From: Pseudomonas taetrolens
GTDB lineage: Bacteria; Pseudomonadota; Gammaproteobacteria; Pseudomonadales; Pseudomonadaceae
DNA length: 64,000 bases
NCBI RefSeq assembly: GCF_900475285.1
Contig: NZ_LS483370.1
Location: 3,176,001 to 3,240,000, forward strand
Direction of reading: 5' to 3'
The position numbers and the translations under genes were made by a program. This document shows, one piece after another, positions 55,183 through 64,000 of this stretch. The first letter of the stretch is position 1. Each line of letters starts with the position of its first letter. The notes under the pieces are model-generated. The model ran no database searches and had not been told where the DNA came from. It was given only the letters and a program-made list of their open reading frames with translations.

Positions 55183-55209
55183 TTTTCGACTCGTCAACCA
55201 GAGATCAGC

Positions 55210-55968
55210 ATGGGTTCAATCCTGTCACTGCGCCATTATCGCCAAGAGGTGATCGCTCATAGCCATGGGCATCCACAGGTGGTGATCAGCTTGTCCGGCA
55301 AGCTCGATTTCGAGGTGGAGGGTCGTACCAGCCTGTTGCGCCAACAACAACTGATCGTGATCCCGGCAGGGGCCCACCATACCTGTGACAGCCTGCAGGG
55401 CAGCCATTGCCTGGTGCTCGATGTCCCGGGCGACAACTGGCTAAGCCAATCACTGGGTGCTCATGCCGAGGCCAGTCGTCGACTGCTCGACTCCCCCGGG
55501 CATCTACCACTCGCCCCCCACCAGCATCAACTGGTCAACTGGCTGTCCACCAGCCCCGTCGCGGACCCGCTGATCTCACGGCAAGGCGCAATTCTGTTGC
55601 TGGCCAGCCTGAGCAGTCAGGCAAACGAACCTGTTCGCGCCAAAGGCCTGCCTCTCGCCGCACTGGACGCCTATATCGATCAGAACGCGGCCTACCCGCT
55701 TCAGGTTGCAGATCTGGCACGCATTTGCGGATTGTCCTGCGCCCGCTTGCACAGCCGCTTTCTCAGTGAGTGCGGACAAACGCCGATGGACTATCTGCGT
55801 CAGCGCCGTTTACGCAGCGCCTTGACCCTGCTGCGCCAAAGCACCCTGGCCGTGGGCGAGATTGCCAGTCGCACCGGTTATGCTTCGCAAAGCGCTTTCG
55901 CAGCCGCCATGCTGCGCGAGTTCGGCGCCTCTCCCAGCACCCTGCGCCGAGAGTCTGGCGACAATTGA
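55210..55968 (+). CDS. AraC-family transcriptional regulator
   Basis: A 252-residue AraC regulator. The N-terminal half is a cupin-type sensor domain (HSHGHPQVVISLSGKLDFEV). The C-terminal half has two helix-turn-helix motifs (LQVADLARICGLSCARLHSR and VGEIASRTGYASQSAFAAAM). It lies 77 bp upstream of an EamA exporter on the same strand, which it probably regulates. The effector is unknown. Confidence 0.9.
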   Translation: MGSILSLRHYRQEVIAHSHGHPQVVISLSGKLDFEVEGRTSLLRQQQLIVIPAGAHHTCDSLQGSHCLVLDVPGDNWLSQSLGAHAEASRRLLDSPGHLPLAPHQHQLVNWLSTSPVADPLISRQGAILLLASLSSQANEPVRAKGLPLAALDAYIDQNAAYPLQVADLARICGLSCARLHSRFLSECGQTPMDYLRQRRLRSALTLLRQSTLAVGEIASRTGYASQSAFAAAMLREFGASPSTLRRESGDN

Positions 55969-56045
55969 CGCCAGTCTTGCGACAGACATCCGACCCGAGC
56001 ACGCCTTAGACTGCACCCCTTGCCTGCTTCGACATAAGGATTGCA

Positions 56046-56936
56046 ATGACTCCGCGTACCGCTCTGGGTGCACTGCATATCGGCGCCCTGCTGTTCGGCT
56101 TGACCGGCGTGCTCGGCAAACTGGCCGCTGCTTCAGCGTCAATCATCGTCTTCGGCCGGGCTGCCTTCGCAGTGCTGGCGCTCGCGGGCTTTGCCGCCCT
56201 GGCCAAGCGCTCGGACGGTTATCGACTGTCTCTGCGCGATGCCCGTAACCTGCTGCTCAGCGGGTTGCTGCTGGCTGCGCATTGGGTCAGTTTTTTTATC
56301 TCGGTCAAAGTCGCCGGCGTGGCCATTGCGACCCTGGGGTTTGCCAGCTTCCCGGCCTTTACGGTGATCCTCGAAGGCCTGCTGTTTCGCGAACGTATCC
56401 GGTTCAACGAAATCATGCTGGTGACGCTGGTCAGCGTCGGTCTGATCCTGGTGACCCCGGCCTTTGATCTGGCCAGCCAGGCGACGGAAGGCTTGCTGTG
56501 GGCGATTGCCTCCGGCCTGACGTTCTCGCTGCTATCGCTGAATAACCGTGCCAACTCGGGTCGAGTGCCAGCCGTGCAGGCCGCCCTGTGGCAAAACGCA
56601 GTGGTCGCGCTGTGCCTGCTGCCCTTTGCAGCGCCAGGGCTGGGTGCGGTTCGAGCGCTCGACTGGCTGTGGATCGGCCTGCTCGGCGTCCTGTGCACCG
56701 GGGTTGCTCACAGCCTGTTCGTCGCCAGCCTTGCAGTGATCAAGGCCCGCACCGCGGCAGTGGTCTTCGCCCTGGAGCCGGTGTATGGCATCACTCTGGC
56801 CTGGGTGTTGTTCCACGAAACACCCACCTTGCGCATGCTGCTGGGCGGTGCGCTGATCATCATCGCGATTGTGGTGTCGAGCCGCATGGCCGGCGCACCG
56901 GCGACGGGCAAGGCATCAATCGACGCGGCTCACTGA
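56046..56936 (+). CDS. EamA/DMT-family transporter
   Basis: A 296-residue drug/metabolite transporter with ten predicted helices in two EamA repeats (about 5-140 and 150-285). The segment FALEPVYGITLAWVLFHE near the end is typical of the family. It probably exports an amino acid or metabolite and is likely controlled by the adjacent AraC regulator. It overlaps the convergent SelT/W-like gene by 7 bp at the 3' end. Confidence 0.9.
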   Translation: MTPRTALGALHIGALLFGLTGVLGKLAAASASIIVFGRAAFAVLALAGFAALAKRSDGYRLSLRDARNLLLSGLLLAAHWVSFFISVKVAGVAIATLGFASFPAFTVILEGLLFRERIRFNEIMLVTLVSVGLILVTPAFDLASQATEGLLWAIASGLTFSLLSLNNRANSGRVPAVQAALWQNAVVALCLLPFAAPGLGAVRALDWLWIGLLGVLCTGVAHSLFVASLAVIKARTAAVVFALEPVYGITLAWVLFHETPTLRMLLGGALIIIAIVVSSRMAGAPATGKASIDAAH

Positions 56937-57217
56937 ACCCGGTCGTTGTGCCCCAGATCTCGCTGCGGATCGATGTGATCACGTACCCGCTGCTTCAGCA
57001 CCTTGGCTTCCGGAAAACCGCCATCGGCCTTGCGCTCCCAAATCTGTTCGCCCTCACAGGTAATGCGGAACACGCCCCCGGTGCCCGGCTCCAGTACCAC
57101 CCGCCCCAGATCGTCGGCAAACGTACTGAGCAGCTCCTGGGCCAACCAGGCGGCACGTAACAACCACTGACACTGGGTGCAGTAGGTGATGACAATTTCG
57201 GGCTTGCTGACTGGCAT
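56930..57217 (-). CDS. SelT/SelW/SelH-family thioredoxin-fold protein
   Basis: A 95-residue Rdx-family protein with the redox motif Cys13-Thr-Gln-Cys16 (ITYCTQCQWLLRAAWLAQEL). In eukaryotic relatives one cysteine is selenocysteine; here both are cysteines. The family is thought to be redox-active, but its substrates are not known. It diverges from plpD. Confidence 0.9.
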   Translation of the reverse strand: MPVSKPEIVITYCTQCQWLLRAAWLAQELLSTFADDLGRVVLEPGTGGVFRITCEGEQIWERKADGGFPEAKVLKQRVRDHIDPQRDLGHNDRVQ

Positions 57218-57250
57218 GATTTCAAAGGCTCTTGAAGAGAAAGGCGCCGC

Positions 57251-57256
57251 TATAAT
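57251..57256 (+). promoter_or_regulatory. Candidate -10 box of plpD
   Basis: TATAAT matches the sigma-70 -10 consensus exactly, 30 bp upstream of the plpD start. No good -35 hexamer is found at 16-18 bases, so activation or an extended -10 may be involved. Confidence 0.45.
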
Positions 57257-57285
57257 AGCCGCCTTTCTTGCTTGCCCAGAGATTC

Positions 57286-59478
57286 ATGATGCGCCGCCTG
57301 CTCAGTTGCCTGCTGTTGTGTTTATGCCCGCTGATGGTACTTGCCGCCGAAACCGCACCGCCGAAAGTCGGCCTGGTATTATCCGGCGGCGCCGCCCGTG
57401 GCCTGGCCCACGTCGGTGTACTCAGGGCGCTCGAAGAGCAAGGGATTCACATTGATGCCATCGCAGGCACCAGCATGGGGGCGGTGATCGGCGGCCTGTA
57501 TGCCTCCGGCTACAAGATCGACGAGCTGGAGAAGCTTGCGCTGAGCATTGACTGGCAGCAGGCGTTGTCCGATAACCCCGCCCGCGAAGACATCCCGTTC
57601 CGGCGCAAACAGGATGACCGCGATTTTCTGGTCAAGCAAAAACTCAGCTTCCGCGACGATGGCAGCCTCGGCCTGCCGCTGGGTGTCATTCAAGGACAAA
57701 ACCTGGCGCTGTTACTCGAAAGCCTGCTGGCCCACAGCAGCGATATCCGCGACTTTGACAAACTGCCGATTCCGTTCCGGGCCGTGGCCACCGACATTGT
57801 GAACGGCGAAAAAGTGGTGTTCCGTAAAGGTCATCTGCCTCAGGTCATTCGCGCCAGCATGTCTATCCCTGCGGTGTTCGCACCTGTCGAAATCAATGGG
57901 CAGTTGCTGGTAGACGGCGGCATGGTCGATAACATCCCGGTGGACGTGGCGCGCGAAATGGGGGTGGATCGCGTCATCGTGGTGGACATCGGCACCCCGC
58001 TGCGGGGGCGTAAAGAGCTGAGTACCGTGTTCGACATTCTCAACCAGTCCATCACCCTGATGACCCGCAGCAACTCTGAAGTACAACTGGCGTCGCTGCG
58101 CCCGGACGACATTCTGATTCAACCCGCGCTCACCAGTTTTGGCGCCACTGATTTCGGGCGCTCGCAAGACATCATCACCGCCGGCTACCGCGCAACGCAG
58201 ATTCTCGAACCTCGCCTGGCCGTCCTGCGCCATAACGATGACAGTGATGTGCAACTCAATACCGCGCGTTCATCCGATGAGCGCAAGCCGGTCATTACCG
58301 CGATCCGGATTGAAAACGACTCAAAAATCGGCGACTCGGTGATTCGCTACTACATTCGCCAACCCGTCGGCGAACCGCTGGACCTGACCCGCCTGCAACG
58401 GGACATGGGGACGTTGTACGGCCTGGATTATTTTGAACAAGTGCAATACCGCGTGGTGCATAAAGGCAAGGAGCGCACGCTGGTGATCAGCGCTCGGGGC
58501 AAGCGTAGCGGTACCGATTACCTGCGACTGGGGCTGAACCTGTCTGACGACATGCGTGGCGACAGCGCGTTCAACCTGGGCGCAAGCTACCGGGTCAATG
58601 GCATCAACACCCTGGGGGCCGAATGGCTGACGCGGGGGCAGATTGGCGATCAGCAGGAGCTGTACAGCGAGTTCTATCAGCCCCTGGATGCCGGCTCGCG
58701 CTACTTTGTCGCACCGTACATCAATGCGCAGTCACAGAACGTTGAGTCCATTCTCGACAATGACCCCATTGCCGAGTATCGGCTGGAACGCTACGGGTTC
58801 GGTTTGAATTTTGGGCGGCAAATCGGCAACAGCGGAGAGATCCGTCTTGGCATAGGCGAAGCATGGGGCAAGGCTGATGTACGAATCGGTGAACGCGACT
58901 TGCCGGGCATCAGTTTCAACGAAGGTTTCTACGACCTGAAATACTCCTTCGACTCGCTGGATAACGTGTACTTCCCGCATTCCGGAGAAGATATCAGCCT
59001 GAGCGTGCGCCAGTACGAACCGGGGCTGGGCTCGGATGATCGCTACCGTCAGTGGGAGTTCAACCTGGATAAAGCCCTGAGTTCAGGACCCAACACCTGG
59101 ATTCTGGGCGGACGTTACGGGCGTACGCTCAACACCGCCGAAGTCGTGACTTCAAGCTTTTTGCTCGGTGGTGCCCGGCAGTTGTCGGGCTTCAGGCAGG
59201 ATGCGATTTCCGGACAAAACATCAGTCTCATGCGTGCCGTTTACTACCGGCGCCTGACGCCTCGTTCGTATTTGCCGCTTGATTTCCCGCTGTACGCCGG
59301 TGTGTCCCTGGAGCGTGGTCGCGCCTGGAACAACGACAATGAGTTCGACAGTGGCTATATCAATGCCGCAAGCATTTTCATCGGGTTCGACACACCGCTG
59401 GGCCCGCTCAACTTCAGCTATGGCTTCAACGATGACGATCAGAAGGCGGTGTACTTGAACCTGGGGCAGACGTTCTGA
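57286..59478 (+). CDS. plpD: PlpD-type patatin phospholipase autotransporter (type Vd)
   Basis: A 730-residue type Vd secreted lipase. A signal peptide (about 1-20) precedes a patatin domain with oxyanion-hole motif GGAARGLAHVG, nucleophile Ser63 in GTSMG and catalytic Asp210 in DGGMVDN. A POTRA-like segment (about 325-405) and a C-terminal 16-strand barrel ending LNLGQTF follow. P. aeruginosa PlpD (PA3339) has the same layout and length. Two adjacent ATG codons are possible starts. Confidence 0.94.
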   Translation: MMRRLLSCLLLCLCPLMVLAAETAPPKVGLVLSGGAARGLAHVGVLRALEEQGIHIDAIAGTSMGAVIGGLYASGYKIDELEKLALSIDWQQALSDNPAREDIPFRRKQDDRDFLVKQKLSFRDDGSLGLPLGVIQGQNLALLLESLLAHSSDIRDFDKLPIPFRAVATDIVNGEKVVFRKGHLPQVIRASMSIPAVFAPVEINGQLLVDGGMVDNIPVDVAREMGVDRVIVVDIGTPLRGRKELSTVFDILNQSITLMTRSNSEVQLASLRPDDILIQPALTSFGATDFGRSQDIITAGYRATQILEPRLAVLRHNDDSDVQLNTARSSDERKPVITAIRIENDSKIGDSVIRYYIRQPVGEPLDLTRLQRDMGTLYGLDYFEQVQYRVVHKGKERTLVISARGKRSGTDYLRLGLNLSDDMRGDSAFNLGASYRVNGINTLGAEWLTRGQIGDQQELYSEFYQPLDAGSRYFVAPYINAQSQNVESILDNDPIAEYRLERYGFGLNFGRQIGNSGEIRLGIGEAWGKADVRIGERDLPGISFNEGFYDLKYSFDSLDNVYFPHSGEDISLSVRQYEPGLGSDDRYRQWEFNLDKALSSGPNTWILGGRYGRTLNTAEVVTSSFLLGGARQLSGFRQDAISGQNISLMRAVYYRRLTPRSYLPLDFPLYAGVSLERGRAWNNDNEFDSGYINAASIFIGFDTPLGPLNFSYGFNDDDQKAVYLNLGQTF

Positions 59479-59526
59479 GGGCTGCCCTCATCAAGATGAA
59501 GGGGCAGCGCCTGCACGGGTCGTGGT

Positions 59527-59962
59527 TCAGCTTTTCTCGAGGTTAGCCAGGATCCGGCTGTGAACACGCATGCAAATGCGCTGTTCTTCTTCATCCACAC
59601 CGACAAACAGCTCTTGGCGCAGAGCACTGGCAATGGATTCTATCTGTTCGATCAACGGGCGAGCGGAATCACTCAGGACAATTTTTTTTGGCGCGGCGAT
59701 CTTCCAGCACGGCATGACGCTTGACCAGTCCTTGAGCCTCAAGGCTGTCAAGCAAACGAGCCAGCGTAGGCCCTTCAACGCCAACGCTTTGCGCCAGTTC
59801 ACGCTGGGTCGGCACGCCTTCAAAGCGGGCCAGATGCAAGAGCACCAACCAGCGCGCCTGCGACAAACCGAGACCTGCCAGACGACGATCCAGTTCGGCA
59901 CGCCAGCCACGAGACATTTGAGCTAGCTGCATACCAAAACGGTGTTGATCGGATAACGACAT
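59527..59962 (-). pseudogene. MarR-family regulator, frameshifted in an A8 run
   Basis: The first frame (59962-59669) encodes MSLSDQHRFGMQLAQM... with a winged helix (PTQRELAQSVGVEGPTLARL) and wing (DRRAKK), and then stops. The second frame (down to 59527) continues the MarR C-terminal helices (KIVLSDSARPLIEQIESIAS...ILANLEKS). On the minus strand the switch falls in GCC-AAAAAAAA-TTG; seven A's would give one intact protein of about 144 residues. The extra base could be a sequencing error, a phase-variation event or a true pseudogene. The P. aeruginosa homologue neighbours plpD too. Confidence 0.85.
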
Positions 59963-60080
59963 AAAAAACTCAATGGTTAGACTGAAATAGAGTGAAGATA
60001 ATTGTTAGCCAGCTAAGCATGGAGCCTTCGTCCAAGCAAGACCTGCGCATCAATCAATCGTCACCTTTCGCGACTCGCAG

Positions 60081-62210
60081 TTATATTTCAAACTCGGATT
60101 GCAGCGCTGCACGCACGCAATACAGCACACCTTCCGGGACGCGCCCCTTGAACTGTTCTGCAATGCTGGCCACGCTCGGCAGTTCGCCTTCGCCGTCCAG
60201 AAAGGCGTCCTGAACTTCTTCCATCAGCTCTTCTGGCAAGTCCAGCGCCTGCTCCAGTGACAACTCCTGACGGCCGATGGCTTCTGCCAACATTGTGTAA
60301 ACATTCTTTTCAGAACACTGTAATTGCCCGGAGATCTGTAGCGGAGTCATGCCGGCACGGGCCAGGCTGATCAGCTCATGGCGAATGTCCGCGACCACTT
60401 TCGGGGGTTCGGCCTGCCCACCCAGCACCTCGAGGAACGCCTCACCGTAGCGCTCCAGCTTGCGCGCGCCAATACCGCTGACCGTGGCCATCTCGGACAA
60501 TGAAGTGGGCTGGCTACGCAGCATTTCGAGCAACGTCGAGTCGGGGAAGATGACGTAAGGCGGCACGCCGTGCTCTTCGGCCAGCTTGCGTCGTAACGCT
60601 CGCAGAGCCTCCCATTGTTCGCGCTCTTCGCCGCGTACCAATTGACTGGCCGGGCTGGCAGAACTGCTTTTGACCGACGTTTGCGGCTTGAGCTCACGAC
60701 GCAGTTCGAGTGTCACCTCGCCCCGCAGCAGCGGCCGGCAGCTGTCACTCAAACGCAGTCCGCCGTAACCTTCGATATCAATGTCGGCCAGGCCACGGGC
60801 CACCAACTGGCGGAACAGCGTGCGCCACTCGCCTTCAGCGCGAGCTTTGCCGACACCGAACACCGACAAATGCTGGTGCCCGAAGCTGCGGACTTTTTCG
60901 TTCTCCCGACCCAGCAGCACGTCGATCAGATGCCCGGTACCATAACGCTGGCCCGTTCGGTAAATGGCCGAAAGTGCCTGGCGCGCAGGCTCGGTGGCAT
61001 CCCAGGTCTGCACACCGTCCACACAATTGTCGCAATGCCCGCATGGCTGCGGCATATCTTCGTCGAAATAGGCGAGCAAGGTCTGGCGACGGCAGCGGGT
61101 TTCTTCACACAACGACAGCATGGCATCGAGCTTGTGGTGCTCAAGTCGCTTGTGCCGCTCATCTCCCTCGGAGTTTTGCAGCATTTGCTTGAGCATCACC
61201 ACGTCTTGCAGCCCATAGGCCATCCACGCGTCAGCGGGCAAACCGTCACGGCCCGCACGACCGGTTTCCTGGTAATAGGCCTCAAGGGACTTGGGCAAAT
61301 CCAGGTGCGCCACAAAGCGCACGTTGGATTTGTCGATGCCCATACCGAAGGCAATGGTCGCCACCATGATCAGCCCTTCCTCGTTGAGAAAGCGCTTCTG
61401 GTTGGCGGCCCGGGTCTCGCTGGGGAGGCCGGCGTGATACGGCAAGGCCGGGAAACCCTGGGCACACAGAAACTGCGCCACTTCGTCGACTTTTTTGCGC
61501 GACAGGCAATACACGATGCCCGCGTCACTGCGCCGCTCGGAAAGAAATGCCAGCAACTGCTTGCGCGGCTGCTCTTTCGGCACGATGCGGTAAAAAATGT
61601 TGGGGCGGTCAAAGCTCGACAGGAAGCGCTCGGCATTTTGCAGATGCAGACGCGTGACGATCTCTTCGCGGGTGCGCTTGTCGGCCGTGGCGGTCAGGGC
61701 AATGCGCGGCACATTCGGGAACACCTCGGCCAATTGGCCCAGTTGCAGGTATTCAGGCCGGAAGTCATGGCCCCATTGGGATACGCAGTGCGCTTCGTCG
61801 ATCGCAAACAGGGCAATATCAAGGCTCTGCAAAAACGCCATCATTCGCGGCTGGACCAGACGCTCTGGGGCCAGATAGAGCATCTTGACTTCGCCCCGCT
61901 TGATCCGATTCGCCAGATCGCGCTGCTGCTCGGCCGTCAGGGTCGAATTCAAGGCCGCCGCCGCCACCCCGAGCTCTTCCAGGGTTGCGACCTGATCGTC
62001 CATCAAGGCAATCAGCGGCGACACCACCACCGCCAGGCCCTCACGCAGCAACGCCGGCACCTGGAAGCACAGGGATTTGCCGCCGCCGGTGGGCATCAGC
62101 ACCAAAGCGTCGCCACCACTGGCCACGCGCTCAATAATGTCACCCTGGCGGCCACGGAAACTGTCGTAGCCGAAGATGTCTTTGAGTACGCGTTGAGCCT
62201 GTTCGAGCAT
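60081..62210 (-). CDS. recQ: RecQ, ATP-dependent DNA helicase
   Basis: RecQ unwinds DNA 3' to 5' in recombination and fork repair. It has 709 residues, about 100 longer than E. coli RecQ. Walker A MPTGGGKS and the DEAH motif [18 protein letters not shown] are present, as are helicase C motifs, the zinc-binding CGHCDNC in the RQC domain and an HRDC domain (about 530-605). The extra C-terminal region (from about 615: [20 protein letters not shown]) looks like an added helix-turn-helix. Confidence 0.96.
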   Translation of the reverse strand: MLEQAQRVLKDIFGYDSFRGRQGDIIERVASGGDALVLMPTGGGKSLCFQVPALLREGLAVVVSPLIALMDDQVATLEELGVAAAALNSTLTAEQQRDLANRIKRGEVKMLYLAPERLVQPRMMAFLQSLDIALFAIDEAHCVSQWGHDFRPEYLQLGQLAEVFPNVPRIALTATADKRTREEIVTRLHLQNAERFLSSFDRPNIFYRIVPKEQPRKQLLAFLSERRSDAGIVYCLSRKKVDEVAQFLCAQGFPALPYHAGLPSETRAANQKRFLNEEGLIMVATIAFGMGIDKSNVRFVAHLDLPKSLEAYYQETGRAGRDGLPADAWMAYGLQDVVMLKQMLQNSEGDERHKRLEHHKLDAMLSLCEETRCRRQTLLAYFDEDMPQPCGHCDNCVDGVQTWDATEPARQALSAIYRTGQRYGTGHLIDVLLGRENEKVRSFGHQHLSVFGVGKARAEGEWRTLFRQLVARGLADIDIEGYGGLRLSDSCRPLLRGEVTLELRRELKPQTSVKSSSASPASQLVRGEEREQWEALRALRRKLAEEHGVPPYVIFPDSTLLEMLRSQPTSLSEMATVSGIGARKLERYGEAFLEVLGGQAEPPKVVADIRHELISLARAGMTPLQISGQLQCSEKNVYTMLAEAIGRQELSLEQALDLPEELMEEVQDAFLDGEGELPSVASIAEQFKGRVPEGVLYCVRAALQSEFEI

Positions 62211-62482
62211 AGAAACTCCAGAAATCGCCGAAACACCCCTGCGCGGGCGTGATCCGGCGCGGCCACAGGCCCGTCTGAAGGCATGGGCGCAAAGCGCAGG
62301 ATCCGCCGCATTGGCTGCAGGGCATCACAAAACGCGGCAGTATACCCGAGCCCTCTCCTGCGCAGGGCGCTGTAATTGCCCTGCCGATCACCGGGAAGTA
62401 ACAGCAAATGTGCCCTGCGGCTGGCTTGGGCGCTCAAGAAAGCCTAGAATTCGCTATCGTTTATTTACTAGGTAGCACATTA

Positions 62483-63070
62483 ATGTCCTTCGCTGAGCAA
62501 CTAACCCGCCTGCAAGCCTTCCTCGACGCCGACGAGCTGCATGACGAGGCGCTGGACTACGTGGCCACCCACGGCTACCTGACCGCCCTTTCCATCTGTT
62601 CCGAGGTCGTACCTGAGCGTGAGTGGATCGATGCGATCTTCTCCGAAGCACCACACTACAAGGACGACGCCCAGCGTGCCGAAATCGAAGGCACCCTGAT
62701 CCAGCTCAAGGCCCACATCGCACGCCAACTGGCGTCTGACGAAGAATTCGAGCTGCCGTGCGATCTGGACCTGGGCGACGAGCCGGATGATTCCGACTTG
62801 CGCGGCTGGTGTGTCGGTTTCATGGAAGGCGTATTCATGCGCGAAGCGGCCTGGTTCGAAACCGCCGAAGAAGAAGTCAGCGAAATGCTGTTGCCGATCA
62901 TGGTCGGTTCGGGCCTGTTCGATGACCAGCCTGAGTTCTCCGACATCGCCCAGGATGCCAACCTGATGGACGACATGATCGTTCAGATCCCGGAAGCGCT
63001 GACCGCCCTGTACCTGCTGTGCAATGCACCTGACGAGAAACCGGCGATCCTCAAGCCACGTCACCACTGA
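62483..63070 (+). CDS. UPF0149 (YgfB/YecA-like) family protein
   Basis: An acidic 195-residue all-helical protein of the UPF0149 family. It starts at an ATG (MSFAEQLTRLQAFLDADELH). Conserved pieces are LRGWCVGFMEGVFMREAAW and LYLLCNAPDEKPAI. Its function is not established. It diverges from recQ across a 272-bp gap in which I see no gene or repeat. Confidence 0.85.
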   Translation: MSFAEQLTRLQAFLDADELHDEALDYVATHGYLTALSICSEVVPEREWIDAIFSEAPHYKDDAQRAEIEGTLIQLKAHIARQLASDEEFELPCDLDLGDEPDDSDLRGWCVGFMEGVFMREAAWFETAEEEVSEMLLPIMVGSGLFDDQPEFSDIAQDANLMDDMIVQIPEALTALYLLCNAPDEKPAILKPRHH

Positions 63071-63076
63071 TTTTCA

Positions 63077-63475
63077 ATGACCCTACCCTCACCCGGCAAC
63101 CGTTCGCGGTTGCTGCGCTACGCACTGTTTGCCATTGGCTGGCTGAGCGTAGTGCTGGGGGTTATCGGGATCTTCCTGCCGGTACTGCCCACGACCCCCT
63201 TTCTGTTGCTGGCGGCCGCGTGCTTCGCCCGCAGTTCCCCGCGCTTTTATCAATGGCTGGTCGAGCACCCGCGGCTCGGGCCATGGATCCGCGACTACCT
63301 TGATGGCAACGGCATCCCGCTCAAGGGCAAGGTCTACGCCATTGGCCTGATGTGGTTGAGCATTGGACTGTCCTGCTACCTGGTGCCTTTACCCTGGGCG
63401 CGTTTTTTTATGCTGACCAGCGCGGTCCTGGTCACGCTCTACATCCTCCGGCAAAAAACCCTCGAAAAACCCTGA
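63077..63475 (+). CDS. DUF454 (YbaN-type) membrane protein
   Basis: A 132-residue inner-membrane protein of the DUF454/YbaN family, with LSVVLGVIGIFLPVLPTTPF (about 25-44) as the diagnostic segment and three to four membrane helices. The function is unknown. It lies 6 bp after the UPF0149 gene and so is probably cotranscribed. Confidence 0.9.
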   Translation: MTLPSPGNRSRLLRYALFAIGWLSVVLGVIGIFLPVLPTTPFLLLAAACFARSSPRFYQWLVEHPRLGPWIRDYLDGNGIPLKGKVYAIGLMWLSIGLSCYLVPLPWARFFMLTSAVLVTLYILRQKTLEKP

Positions 63476-63492
63476 CCGGCGAAACACACGCC

Positions 63493-63568
63493 TTGTGTAG
63501 CCGCTGCCGCAGGTTGCAATGAGTGCCGAAAGACACCTGTCGCAGCCTCCGGCCGCGGCTACAGGGTT
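63493..63568. repeat. REP-like inverted pair between the DUF454 and DTW genes
   Basis: TGTAGCCGCTGCCGCAGGTT on the left and TCGCAGCCTCCGGCCGCGGC followed by TACA on the right face each other, as in the other REP elements. It separates convergent genes. Confidence 0.75.
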
Positions 63569-63578
63569 TCAAGCAAAG

Positions 63579-64000
63579 CTATGGGTTGCCATGATTACGC
63601 TGATAGGTTTCGGCGCCCATGGCTTCGATCTGCCCTTCAATCAAAGCTTCGAACGGGCGTAGCAGCGCGGCGAATGAGTTCGGCGCTTCGAGGATTTCAA
63701 GCGCTTGCGTAATGGCTTCCAGGGTCGACAAGGCGCCCGGCCCCGGCGCCTTGCGCAACCGGTAACGCGAGACCGCACCTTCGGGCAAAGTGACCCGCGG
63801 CAACTGCGCCAGCAACGGATTGAGGTGCAACAGCTTGCGTGCCTTGCGCCATGTACCGTCCGGCACCACCAGCAGCAGCGGCAGATCTGGTCCGGACCCG
63901 GTCTCGGTCTCGGTCTCGATCAGTTGTGCGCCCTCTCCCGGAAACAATAACCGCGCCCGGTACCCCGGCGGGTTGAGCAACGTGGCCAGATCCTCAAACA
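63579..64000 (-). CDS. DTW-domain tRNA-uridine aminocarboxypropyltransferase (partial, N-terminus outside window)
   Basis: About 140 C-terminal residues of a DTW-domain protein, with the signature LVVPDGTWRKARKL and the downstream LPRVTLPEGAVSRYRLRKA. Family members such as E. coli TapT make acp3U in tRNA from SAM. The reading frame continues past the right edge, so the true start is not visible. Confidence 0.9.
   Translation of the reverse strand, partial: FEDLATLLNPPGYRARLLFPGEGAQLIETETETGSGPDLPLLLVVPDGTWRKARKLLHLNPLLAQLPRVTLPEGAVSRYRLRKAPGPGALSTLEAITQALEILEAPNSFAALLRPFEALIEGQIEAMGAETYQRNHGNP

Noticed and set aside
63579..64000. DTW-domain gene starting inside the window at a TTG near 63980
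   Set aside because: The frame stays open to the right edge and the visible part lacks the family N-terminus, so the gene is treated as partial.

Overview
This window is a typical Pseudomonas chromosomal segment, most likely from the P. fluorescens lineage. The evidence is the FleQ/FleSR-type flagellar hierarchy, the phhR/phhABC cluster, a PlpD-type patatin and many Pseudomonas-style REP elements. I see no rRNA, tRNA, insertion sequence, prophage, integrase or CRISPR array.

Region 1 (1-24.7 kb, all on the minus strand) is flagellar. Reading with transcription, which runs right to left, the order is fliC, fliD-fliS-fliT, fleQ, fleS-fleR, fliE-F-G-H-I-J, a lone Hpt phosphotransfer gene, fliK, fliL-M-N-O-P-Q-R-flhB, an unrecognised 189-residue gene, and flhA (cut by the left edge). 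Several operons start at sites that fit the sigma-54 consensus about 50-62 bp upstream of the first gene. fliC has a sigma-28 site and a strong terminator. Three genes often found here in other pseudomonads are missing: flaG between fliC and fliD, and the HsbR/HsbA pair next to the Hpt gene.

Region 2 (25-35 kb, minus strand) holds a ketoacyl-ACP synthase III-like gene without its usual flagellin glycosyltransferase neighbours, an expanded REP cluster with a duplicated unit, and the operon flgF-G-H-I-J-K-L. flgBCDE is not beside flgF; phhR is there instead.

Region 3 (35-44 kb) handles aromatic amino acids. phhR (minus) diverges from phhA-phhB-phhC (plus), with a TyrR/PhhR-like operator between them. 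Further on are two tiny genes, an MFS transporter, arfB and aroP. The aroP leader contains a nested inverted-repeat structure followed by a tryptophan-containing mini-ORF. I could not match it to a known element, and it is the best candidate here for something undescribed.

Region 4 (44-64 kb) is mostly housekeeping: rluB, scpB-scpA, a YciO-type gene and a PHP phosphoesterase on the minus strand, then yciB, yciI, a cpxR-cpxP-cpxA envelope-stress module with a CpxR-like box, a nitroreductase, trkH, an AraC regulator with an EamA exporter, a SelT/W-like protein and plpD. Next come a MarR gene frameshifted in an 8-base homopolymer, recQ, a UPF0149 gene, a DUF454 gene and a DTW-domain gene cut by the right edge.
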